The notes beneath the pieces are model-generated. The model worked only from the letters and a program-made list of their open reading frames with translations, ran no database searches and was not told the DNA's origin. 21,826 nt of DNA from assembly GCA_045541735.1 (NCBI GenBank), contig JAZQJQ010000007.1:1-21826 (forward strand). Reading direction: 5' to 3'. The position numbers and the translations under genes are program-made. Of the stretch, positions 7,527-13,473 are shown in pieces. This DNA comes from RUG12395 sp045541735. GTDB lineage: Bacteria > Bacillota > Clostridia > Oscillospirales > CAG-272. Within the stretch, counting starts at the first letter, position 1. Every line of letters begins with the position of its first letter.

Positions 7527-8142
7527 AAACGACGGAAAAACGAGCCGTTTTTACAATAATTTCGTAGCCGTTTTCCACGGCCTTGCCGAATTTCTGTGGC
7601 CGCACAAGGCATACGGAAGCATCTCTCTGCCCGAGGGCGGGTGCGTTATCTGCCCTAACCACATATCCTTTGCCGATATTCCCGTAATTGCCTGCGTTTT
7701 TCGCGGCAGAACGCTTAAATATATGGCAAAAAAGGAGCTTTTCTTCTGGCCGCTCGGATGCCTTTTCCGCGCTCTCGGCGCCTATGCCGTAGATAGAAAG
7801 AAGGGCGACGTCGGCGCGCTGAAGACGGCGATCGCACTTGCGGAAGCGGGCAACTGCGCAGTTATATTTCCGCAGGGGCACCGCAATCCGGGTGTTGACC
7901 CCAAGACGACCGCGGTACACGGCGGAGCTATGTTTGTGGCAAAAAAGGCGAACGTGCCTATAATACCCGTTTACATCAAGGCAAAAAACAGACGTGTGCG
8001 GCTGTTTTCCAAGCAGGAGGTGTTCGTTGCACCGCCGGTATATCCGGAAAGCTTTGCAGAGTACGGCGAAACGAACGCCGAGGCTATGAAAAACCTGTTT
8101 GTGCGCGCGTGTGAGATGGAGGAAACGGGCAAATGGAGCTGA
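7495..8142 (+). CDS. plsC: 1-acyl-sn-glycerol-3-phosphate acyltransferase (PlsC-like)
   Basis: 215 aa. It adds an acyl chain to lysophosphatidic acid to make phosphatidic acid at the inner face of the membrane. The start is TTG at 7495: no ATG or GTG occurs before the conserved region, and GAGG sits 9 nt upstream inside cmk. Motif I is NHISFAD (H56-x4-D61). Motif III, usually FPEGTR or FPEGHR, reads FPQGHR (125-130), an E-to-Q change. Motif IV is VPIIPVYI. A hydrophobic stretch around 83-98 may touch the membrane. It overlaps cmk by 32 bp and ispH/rpsA by 10 bp. The E-to-Q change raises a small doubt about substrate or activity. Confidence 0.9.
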   Translation: MPEKRSLSQNKNDGKTSRFYNNFVAVFHGLAEFLWPHKAYGSISLPEGGCVICPNHISFADIPVIACVFRGRTLKYMAKKELFFWPLGCLFRALGAYAVDRKKGDVGALKTAIALAEAGNCAVIFPQGHRNPGVDPKTTAVHGGAMFVAKKANVPIIPVYIKAKNRRVRLFSKQEVFVAPPVYPESFAEYGETNAEAMKNLFVRACEMEETGKWS

Positions 8143-10154
8143 CAGTACTTGAAAATTCCGGATTTTGCCCGGGAGTTTTGCGCGCAACAAAGGAAATCGA
8201 AAACGCTCTCGATTCCGGACGGGAGTTAAGAATATGCGTACTTGGAGAGCTTATCCACAACCCGACGTATATGGAGATGCTGGAGGAGCGCGGAGTGGAA
8301 ACAGTGGAGCTTTGCGACTGCGGGAGGATAGCAAAGGAATCCGATAACGGCAAACACACCCTGCTGTTTATCCGCGCGCACGGAATAGGCGCAGAAAGCG
8401 AGGAGCTTCTCGCCGGACTCAGCCGCGAACATCCTGCATTTGAGGTACGTGACATGACCTGCACGTTTGTGCGGCGCATACACAGAATAGTTGCCGAAAA
8501 CACGTTAGACAGCACTCATCTTCTGCTCTTCGGCACCAAAAGCCACCCCGAGGTCGAGGGAATAAAGGGACACGCACGGGGAGAGGTCACGGTTTTTTCC
8601 GATCCTGATGCGATAGACCCGGAGCTTTTTTCCGAGATTGGCAAAAAAAGCCGCGTTATAGCGGTATCTCAGACAACGCAGAGCACAAATCTGTGGAAAA
8701 AATCTCAAAAAAAAATCAAAAACCTATGTACAAATGCGGAAATGTTTGATACAATATGTAATGTCACTGAAAATCGGCAAGCAGGCACTGCGGAGCTTGC
8801 ACGGAATTCGGACGGTATGATAATCATAGGCGGCAGGTCAAGCTCCAATTCAAAAAAGCTTTACGAGACCGCGCGTGAGAACTGCCCGAAGACCGTGTGG
8901 ATAGAGACGGCATCGGAGCTCGACCCAAAATTTTTCATGGGTGCGGGCAAAGTTGGCATCGCCGCGGGAGCATCTACGCCGAGTGTGATAATTGAGGAGG
9001 TTGTAAACAAGATGACTAATGATTTCACCATGGAAAATTTTGAGGAGCTCCTTGAAAGCTCTCTCAAAACATTAAATACAGGAGATGTGGTTCCCTGCAC
9101 CGTTACTTCCGTAACTGCAGGCGAGCTTGGCGTTGACATCGGTGCCAAGGTTACCGGTGTTATTCCGAGAGACCAGGTTACCGACGATCCCGCAGCTAAG
9201 CTTGAGGATCTTTACAAAGTAGGCGATACTTTTGAAGCATTCGTGATCAAGGTAAGCGACATCGAAGGTATGGCTACCCTGTCCAAGAAGAGAGTTGACT
9301 CCATGAAGAACTGGGGCACCCTCGTTGCCGCTAAGGAAAGCGGCGAGATCCTTGAAGGCAAGATCACCGAGGCTGTTCGCGGCGGCGTTATCGCTATCGT
9401 AAACGGCAACCGCGTGTTCATCCCCGGCCGCCACACCGGTCTTCCCAAGGATGCAGACCTTACCGCACTCGTTGGCAAGGTTGAAAAGATGCGCATTATC
9501 GACATCAACGCGACAAGACGCCACGCTTACGGCTCCATCCGCTCTGTTGCGGACGAGGAGAAGAAGGCACGCGAGGCAGAGGTTTGGGCTTCTATCGAGG
9601 AAGGCAAGCACTACGTCGGCCGCGTTAAGAGCCTCACCGGATTCGGCGCATTCGTAGACATCGGCGGTGTTGACGGTATGGTTCACAACACCGAGCTTTC
9701 CTGGAAGCGCATCAAGCACCCCAGCGAAGTTGTTAACGTCGGTGACGAGATCGAAGTATTCGTTAAGTCCTTTGACGTTGAGAAGCACCGCATTTCTCTC
9801 GGCTACAAGACCCCCGAGATGAACAGCTGGTTCGTATTCGCAGGTCAGCATCAGGTTGGCGACGTTATCCCCGTTAAGATCGTAAGCATTCTGCCCTTCG
9901 GTGCATTTGCTGAGATCATCGACGGTGTTGACGGTCTTATCCACATTTCTCAGATCGCAGACCACAAGATCGAGAAGCCCGAGGACGAGCTCAAGGTAGG
10001 CGATGAGGTGAACGTTAAGATCACCGCTATCGACGACGAAAAGCAGAAGGTAAGCCTTTCCATCCGCGCTCTTCTCCGCGACCTCAAGAACGAGGCAGCA
10101 GAGGAAGTTGCAGAGGCCGTTGCCGAAGAAGCTCCCGCAGCTGACGAAGAGTAA
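8133..10154 (+). CDS. ispH/rpsA: Bifunctional IspH (HMB-PP reductase) - ribosomal protein S1 fusion
   Basis: 673 aa. Residues 1-about 294 are IspH, the [4Fe-4S] enzyme of the MEP pathway that reduces HMB-PP to IPP and DMAPP. Cluster cysteines are C12 (GFCPGV), C110 (TCTFV) and C209 (TICNVT). Substrate residues include H42, H83, H138 with E140 (HPEVEG), the SSNSKKL motif (236-242) and S281. Residues about 317-645 contain four S1/OB RNA-binding domains (about 317-385, 403-471, 491-559 and 576-645; the third and fourth have the canonical GFGAFVDI / PFGAFAEI). An acidic Glu/Ala tail follows. SD GGAGG lies upstream of the ATG. IspH-S1 fusions are known in Clostridia. Codon use shifts at the joint: AUA is common in the IspH part, AUC/CGC dominate in the S1 part. 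Confidence 0.96.
   Translation: MELTVLENSGFCPGVLRATKEIENALDSGRELRICVLGELIHNPTYMEMLEERGVETVELCDCGRIAKESDNGKHTLLFIRAHGIGAESEELLAGLSREHPAFEVRDMTCTFVRRIHRIVAENTLDSTHLLLFGTKSHPEVEGIKGHARGEVTVFSDPDAIDPELFSEIGKKSRVIAVSQTTQSTNLWKKSQKKIKNLCTNAEMFDTICNVTENRQAGTAELARNSDGMIIIGGRSSSNSKKLYETARENCPKTVWIETASELDPKFFMGAGKVGIAAGASTPSVIIEEVVNKMTNDFTMENFEELLESSLKTLNTGDVVPCTVTSVTAGELGVDIGAKVTGVIPRDQVTDDPAAKLEDLYKVGDTFEAFVIKVSDIEGMATLSKKRVDSMKNWGTLVAAKESGEILEGKITEAVRGGVIAIVNGNRVFIPGRHTGLPKDADLTALVGKVEKMRIIDINATRRHAYGSIRSVADEEKKAREAEVWASIEEGKHYVGRVKSLTGFGAFVDIGGVDGMVHNTELSWKRIKHPSEVVNVGDEIEVFVKSFDVEKHRISLGYKTPEMNSWFVFAGQHQVGDVIPVKIVSILPFGAFAEIIDGVDGLIHISQIADHKIEKPEDELKVGDEVNVKITAIDDEKQKVSLSIRALLRDLKNEAAEEVAEAVAEEAPAADEE
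8727..8755 (+). promoter_or_regulatory. Candidate internal promoter within ispH
   Basis: TGTACA (8727-8732), a 17-nt spacer and an extended -10 TGATACAAT (hexamer TACAAT at 8750-8755) lie in a locally A-rich part of the ispH frame, about 260 nt before the internal S1 start. The -35 matches consensus at four of six positions only. It could supply extra S1 mRNA, but promoter-like strings occur by chance. Confidence 0.3.
8994..9014 (+). promoter_or_regulatory. Internal ribosome binding site and in-frame ATG at the IspH-S1 joint
   Basis: GAGGAGG at 8994-9000 is followed after 11 nt by an in-frame ATG at 9012-9014 (residue 294 of the fusion). Initiation here would give a free S1 protein of 380 aa beginning MTNDFTMENFEELL, which resembles an S1 N-terminus. 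Caveat: the GAGGAG bases also encode the Glu-Glu that I recall as common at IspH C-termini, so the match may be coding-driven. Confidence 0.45.
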
Positions 10155-10171
10155 TTAAAAACAGTACATAT

Positions 10172-10195
10172 CCCCGATGCCTTCGGGCATCGGGG
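10172..10195 (+). terminator. Perfect 10-bp UUCG hairpin after ispH/rpsA
   Basis: CCCCGATGCC (10172-10181), TTCG loop, GGCATCGGGG (10186-10195), 17 nt after the rpsA stop. The stem is perfect and capped by the very stable UUCG tetraloop, but no T-run follows. It is more likely a 3'-end stabiliser or a weak/factor-dependent terminator than a classic intrinsic one. Confidence 0.65.
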
Positions 10196-10251
10196 AATGT
10201 AATGAAAATGCCCGTGTAGCGTCGGATATCATCCGCCCGCAGATAAGAAGT

Positions 10252-10706
10252 AATAGAAAAGGAAGAAAAAGCAAAGCGAAGGCGTATCTACGTACGTCAA
10301 AAAACGGGGCGTCGAGGACGTCGCCCCCTACAAGTGTACCAAAAAATTTCAAGAGAAAACTTTTCCGCAGAAATTTTTCTGTAGACGAAGAAAGCAAGAA
10401 AAAGCAAAGTGAAGGCGTACAAATGTACGGCGAACTGCTTTTTCGTAGGTTTCTGAAGTATACGGGAAAATTTCCAGAGAAAACTTTTCCGCAGAAATCT
10501 TTCTGTAGACGAAGAAAGCAAGAAAAGGCAAAGTGAAGGCGTATCTACGTACGTCAAGCTGCTAATATTTAAGCAACCAAGTATAGCTTGGGCGCAGTAA
10601 ATTTCTTTCGTAGACGAAGAACGAAGATAGGCGCGGGCGCAGACGTACCTGCGTACGTCAAGGTCGTGGCTATCGCACGTTCTGATGTATACGAAAGAAA
10701 TTTCAA
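10252..10706. repeat. Degenerate tandem repeat array upstream of tRNA-Leu
   Basis: No convincing gene in this stretch. Copies of a roughly 105-125-bp unit can be aligned on the core GTAGACGAAGAA at 10381, 10505 and 10610 (periods 124 and 105), with a partial copy ending at 10300. The two best copies (10352-10430 and 10476-10555) share AGAGAAAACTTTTCCGCAG, then AAATTTTTCTGTAGACGAAG or a one-base variant, and an A/G-rich stretch ending GTGAAGGCGTA. Each unit closes with a GTAC-containing motif (CTACGTACGTCAA). Pieces related to TGTATACGAAAGAAATTTC recur at 10453 and 10685, the last running right up to the tRNA. A GC hairpin (GGGGCG/CGCCCC) sits inside at about 10306-10327. Long minus-strand open frames here are by-products of the repeats. 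Confidence 0.75.
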
Positions 10707-10712
10707 GCACAA

Positions 10713-10799
10713 GCCGGTGTGATGGAATTGGCAGACGTGCCGGACTCAAAATCCGGTGGTAGCGATACCGTACGGGTTCGACCCCCGTCACCGGCACCA
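10713..10799 (+). tRNA. tRNA-Leu (anticodon CAA)
   Basis: 87 nt including encoded CCA. Acceptor stem GCCGGTG (10713-10719) pairs with CACCGGC (10789-10795), followed by discriminator A and CCA. The anticodon arm is CCGGA-CTCAAAA-TCCGG with anticodon CAA at 10747-10749, which reads UUG. The long class II variable arm and the GGTTCGA T-loop are present. The tRNA sits between the degenerate repeat array and the 131-bp direct repeat that supplies its terminator. Confidence 0.97.
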
Positions 10800-10833
10800 A
10801 AAAGAAAAGTCGCGTTAGCGGCTTTTTCTTTTT
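10799..10833 (+). terminator. Terminator of tRNA-Leu, within direct repeat copy 1
   Basis: Stem arms AAAAAGAAAAGTCGC (10799-10813) and GCGGCTTTTTCTTTTT (10818-10833) around a GTTA loop, ending in a T-rich run directly after the tRNA CCA. The same hairpin recurs in copy 2 of the repeat after the four-helix-bundle gene (about 11380-11411). Confidence 0.8.
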
Positions 10834-10932
10834 GTATTATTCATTTTTCAATATTCATCATTCATTATTCATTAATCCTTTCGCGACTTTTCTAATGAAT
10901 AATGAATAATGAAGTCGCTTCGCTAATGAATA
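10802..10932. repeat. 131-bp direct repeat, copy 1
   Basis: Identical base for base to 11380-11510 (offset 578). It contains a terminator-type hairpin at its left end and an AT-rich inverted repeat: TCATTATTCATTA (10862-10874) and TAATGAATAATGA (10893-10905), extendable to about 22 bp with two mismatches. The centre reads CCTTTCGCGACTTTTC. TTCATTATT-type simple units dominate. Confidence 0.95.
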
Positions 10933-10966
10933 ATGAATAATTCAATTACAATGACTAAATTTTATA

Positions 10967-10995
10967 TTGATATATAGCTCCGACAATGATACAAT
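10967..10995 (+). promoter_or_regulatory. Promoter of the four-helix-bundle gene
   Basis: TTGATA (10967-10972), 17-nt spacer, and extended -10 TGATACAAT with hexamer TACAAT at 10990-10995. Transcription would start near 11002, giving a short leader that carries the AAGGA ribosome site. Confidence 0.7.
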
Positions 10996-11018
10996 ACTTC
11001 AAAAGGACGGTGTTGGAT

Positions 11019-11378
11019 ATGAGAGAAAATTTGTTAATTGATAAATCTATTATTTTTGCATCACGAATAATTAAGCTTCATCAATATTTGATTAAAACAA
11101 AAAAAGAAACTGTTATATCCAAACAGATCGTCAGAAGCGGTACAAGCATAGGTGCTAACATTAACGAAGCTAACTACGGACAAAGCAAAGCGGACTTCAT
11201 CTCAAAAATGCATATTGCTTTGAAGGAAACGGCTGAAACGGAATACTGGTTAAAGCTTCTTGCGGCTTCGGAATATATAACGGATGATATAGGGAAATCG
11301 CTATTAACAGACTGCTTAGAGATAAAGAAAATATTGATTGCTTCCATTAACACTGCCAAGGAGAATCAAACTAAATGA
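11019..11378 (+). CDS. Four-helix bundle protein (23S rRNA IVP / S23-like)
   Basis: 119 aa, close to the usual length of this family (often called four helix bundle, TIGR02436, or 23S intervening-sequence protein). Start chosen at 11019 (MRENLLIDKSIIFASRI): AAGGA lies 11 nt upstream, and an upstream in-frame ATG at 10986 overlaps the promoter -10 region. Hallmarks are SIIFASRIIKLHQYL, the central ISKQIVRSGTSIGANINEA, KADFISKMHIALKETAETEYWLKLL, and a last helix DCLEIKKILIASINTAKE. Such proteins are encoded in 23S rRNA insertions or at scattered loci and resemble Avd of diversity-generating retroelements. No rRNA or reverse transcriptase is nearby. The gene is AT-richer than its neighbours and lies between identical 131-bp repeats, suggesting an acquired unit. 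Its molecular role is unknown. Confidence 0.9.
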   Translation: MRENLLIDKSIIFASRIIKLHQYLIKTKKETVISKQIVRSGTSIGANINEANYGQSKADFISKMHIALKETAETEYWLKLLAASEYITDDIGKSLLTDCLEIKKILIASINTAKENQTK

Positions 11379-11379
11379 C

Positions 11380-11510
11380 AAGAAAAGTCGCGTTAGCGGC
11401 TTTTTCTTTTTGTATTATTCATTTTTCAATATTCATCATTCATTATTCATTAATCCTTTCGCGACTTTTCTAATGAATAATGAATAATGAAGTCGCTTCG
11501 CTAATGAATA
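11380..11510. repeat. 131-bp direct repeat, copy 2
   Basis: Identical to 10802-10932. It starts two bases after the stop codon of the four-helix-bundle gene, so its left-end hairpin (about 11380-11411) serves as that gene's terminator. The match to copy 1 ends at 11510; the sequences then diverge into the moxR upstream region. Confidence 0.95.
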
Positions 11511-11550
11511 CATTAATTTGCCTTCTATTCTTTATTTATTCATATTTATC

Positions 11551-11589
11551 TGTTATACTTATCACACAAGACTTCTTACGGGAGGGACA
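11551..11589 (+). promoter_or_regulatory. moxR operon promoter and RBS
   Basis: An extended -10, TGTTATACT (hexamer TATACT at 11554-11559), lies 32 bases before the ATG; the -35 at the proper distance (TTTATT, 11531-11536) is weak. A strong ribosome site GGGAGGG (about 11580-11586) precedes the start codon. Confidence 0.55.
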
Positions 11590-11591
11590 AA

Positions 11592-12545
11592 ATGAAAACG
11601 AAAGAATCTTCCGCTGCTTTATATGCCCATAATATACTTGCGCAGGTGCGAAACGCTGTAGTCGGAAAGGACACGGTCCTCCAGCAGGTGCTTACCGCTA
11701 TCCTCGCCAAAGGACATATCCTCCTTGAGGACGTGCCCGGCGTTGGAAAAACGACGATGGCGCTTGCGTTTTCGCACGTACTTGACCTTGATTACAACCG
11801 TGTACAGTTTACTCCCGACGTTCTGCCTTCCGACGTAACGGGTTATTCTGTACCCGATAAGAATACGGGAGAGATGCGCTATCAAAAGGGCGCTGTGCTT
11901 TGCAATCTCTTTCTTGCAGACGAGCTGAACCGCGCGACCTCGCGCACGCAATCCGCCCTCCTTGAAGCAATGGAGGAAGGGCAGGTGACCGTGGATGGTA
12001 TCAGCCACCCTCTGCCGCAGCCGTTTATCGTTATTGCTACGCAAAACCCGACCGGCGCCGCAGGTACGCAGATGCTTCCAGACAGCCAGATGGACCGTTT
12101 TGCAGTACGCCTCAGCCTCGGATATCCGAATCCCGAGGACGAGATGGCTATGGTACTTAACCGCCAAGGCATCGATCCCTTAAAACAGCTCCATCCGCTG
12201 ATGAGCCGAGACGACCTCGCCGCTTTGCAGAAAGAGGTCGAAAACACTTACGTGCACGAAGCAATGGTCAAATACATAGTTGCCCTTATCACGGCTACAC
12301 GAAGCTCGGAATATATTCTTCGCGGCGCAAGTCCGCGTGCGACCCTTGCCGTTACCGCCATGGCAAAGGCGGCAGCGCAGCTCCACGCACGTGATTACGT
12401 GATACCTTCTGACGTGCGCGACGTCTTTATATGGACTGTGGCGCACCGTTTGCTTCTTTCCTCCAAAGCAGAAGCGGAAGGTAGGAGCGCTGAAGACGTG
12501 CTCCGCGATATACTTGAGCGCATCCCCGCTCCAAAAACGCGCTGA
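11592..12545 (+). CDS. MoxR family AAA+ ATPase
   Basis: 317 aa. Walker A VPGVGKTT (48-55), Walker B LFLADE (106-111), ATQNP (149-153, sensor 1 region) and the MoxR hallmark stretch TPDVLPSDVTGY. MoxR ATPases act as chaperone-like maturation factors, usually for secreted or membrane-linked metal- or VWA-domain proteins, and are often encoded with DUF58 and transglutaminase proteins, exactly as here. It is the first gene of a three-gene operon; its stop is one base before the DUF58 start. The target is unknown. It may prepare the membrane transglutaminase or an envelope complex. Confidence 0.95.
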   Translation: MKTKESSAALYAHNILAQVRNAVVGKDTVLQQVLTAILAKGHILLEDVPGVGKTTMALAFSHVLDLDYNRVQFTPDVLPSDVTGYSVPDKNTGEMRYQKGAVLCNLFLADELNRATSRTQSALLEAMEEGQVTVDGISHPLPQPFIVIATQNPTGAAGTQMLPDSQMDRFAVRLSLGYPNPEDEMAMVLNRQGIDPLKQLHPLMSRDDLAALQKEVENTYVHEAMVKYIVALITATRSSEYILRGASPRATLAVTAMAKAAAQLHARDYVIPSDVRDVFIWTVAHRLLLSSKAEAEGRSAEDVLRDILERIPAPKTR

Positions 12546-12546
12546 T

Positions 12547-13473
12547 ATGGCAAAAAACAGGATATTATACGTCCTTGCGGTGATAGCAAGCTTTGTTTTT
12601 TACATTGCCTACGAGGAATGGATCTCTTGGATAATTCTTCTTGCCTTGCTGATACTTCCGCTCATCTCGCTTGCTTTAAGCCTCAGAAGTATACTGCGGA
12701 TGAGGATAGAGCTTGAAGTTGCCGAGCGTATAGTGCAAGAAGCAGAGGCAAAAGTGATAGCAAAGGCGCGCTGTTCTGCGGGATGCCCGCCTTACAGATA
12801 CAAAATAAAGATAACAAAACCTATAACCGGCGAAAAATGGATAGTCAGCCCCGGCAGCTGTCTACCGTCAGAGCATTGCGGCGCTCTTGCCGTAAGCGCC
12901 TCCGGCACGGCGGTATATGACTATTTGGGTCTTTTTAGATTCAGGGTAAGGAAGGCGCCCTCTGCCATCGTGCGGGTAATGCCGAAAAGCTTAAAGCTCA
13001 CCGTACCCGAAGAATTTAAGAGTATACTTGCTCGCTCATTGCGCGTAAAGCGCGGAGGCGGTTTTTCGGAGAATCACGAAATACGCCCTTACCGCCCGGG
13101 AGACACACTGAACCTGATACATTGGAAGCTCTCGGCGAAGGCAGACGAGCTGATGCTGCGCGAACCGATGGAGCCGGATCAGGGACTTGCACTTCTTACA
13201 CTCGATATCAACGGCTCTCCGGAAGAGCTTGACAGAAAGTTTATCCGTCTGCAGTGCTACGGCAATTACCTGAGAGCTCACGGGATAGCGTTTGAGGTTC
13301 TTGCGCTGACGGAAAGAGGGATGGAAAATTGGATCATCCGCGAGGAAACGGAATGGAAGACCTGCATAGATGCCTTGCTTTGCGCGCCATTTGCCCCAAA
13401 AGGTTCTGTCAACGAGCATAAAATCAAGGCTCTCTGGCACTACCACATAGGAGGTGAGCCGGATGAAGCGTAG
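12547..13473 (+). CDS. DUF58 domain-containing membrane protein
   Basis: 308 aa from the ATG at 12547, one base after the moxR stop (TGATATG), so translation is probably coupled; no clear SD is seen. Two N-terminal membrane helices (about 5-22 and 26-46). The DUF58 signature RPYRPGDTLNLIHWKLSAKADELMLRE is split over about 180-206, with the GD and the IHWK core conserved. A DIN(G) stretch follows, like the strand of a von Willebrand A-like fold. Partner of MoxR in many bacteria; role thought to be in envelope protein assembly but not settled. Its 3' end overlaps the transglutaminase gene by 11 bp. Confidence 0.92.
   Translation: MAKNRILYVLAVIASFVFYIAYEEWISWIILLALLILPLISLALSLRSILRMRIELEVAERIVQEAEAKVIAKARCSAGCPPYRYKIKITKPITGEKWIVSPGSCLPSEHCGALAVSASGTAVYDYLGLFRFRVRKAPSAIVRVMPKSLKLTVPEEFKSILARSLRVKRGGGFSENHEIRPYRPGDTLNLIHWKLSAKADELMLREPMEPDQGLALLTLDINGSPEELDRKFIRLQCYGNYLRAHGIAFEVLALTERGMENWIIREETEWKTCIDALLCAPFAPKGSVNEHKIKALWHYHIGGEPDEA

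Noticed and set aside
9072..9965. 297-aa open frame antisense to the S1 domains
   Set aside because: A shadow of the highly biased S1 codons; the plus-strand product has four clear S1 domains.
10297..10800. 167-aa open frame on the minus strand before tRNA-Leu
   Set aside because: It runs through the degenerate repeat array and antisense to the tRNA, with no RBS or known domain; the residue pattern simply mirrors the DNA repeats.
11019..11378. Diversity-generating retroelement, because the protein resembles Avd
   Set aside because: No reverse transcriptase, template repeat or variable-repeat target gene can be seen in the window.
10713..11510. tRNA-targeted integrative element with att sites
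   Set aside because: No integrase is present and the direct repeats do not include any part of the tRNA except that copy 1 begins just after CCA. A small repeat-flanked cassette is a more modest reading.
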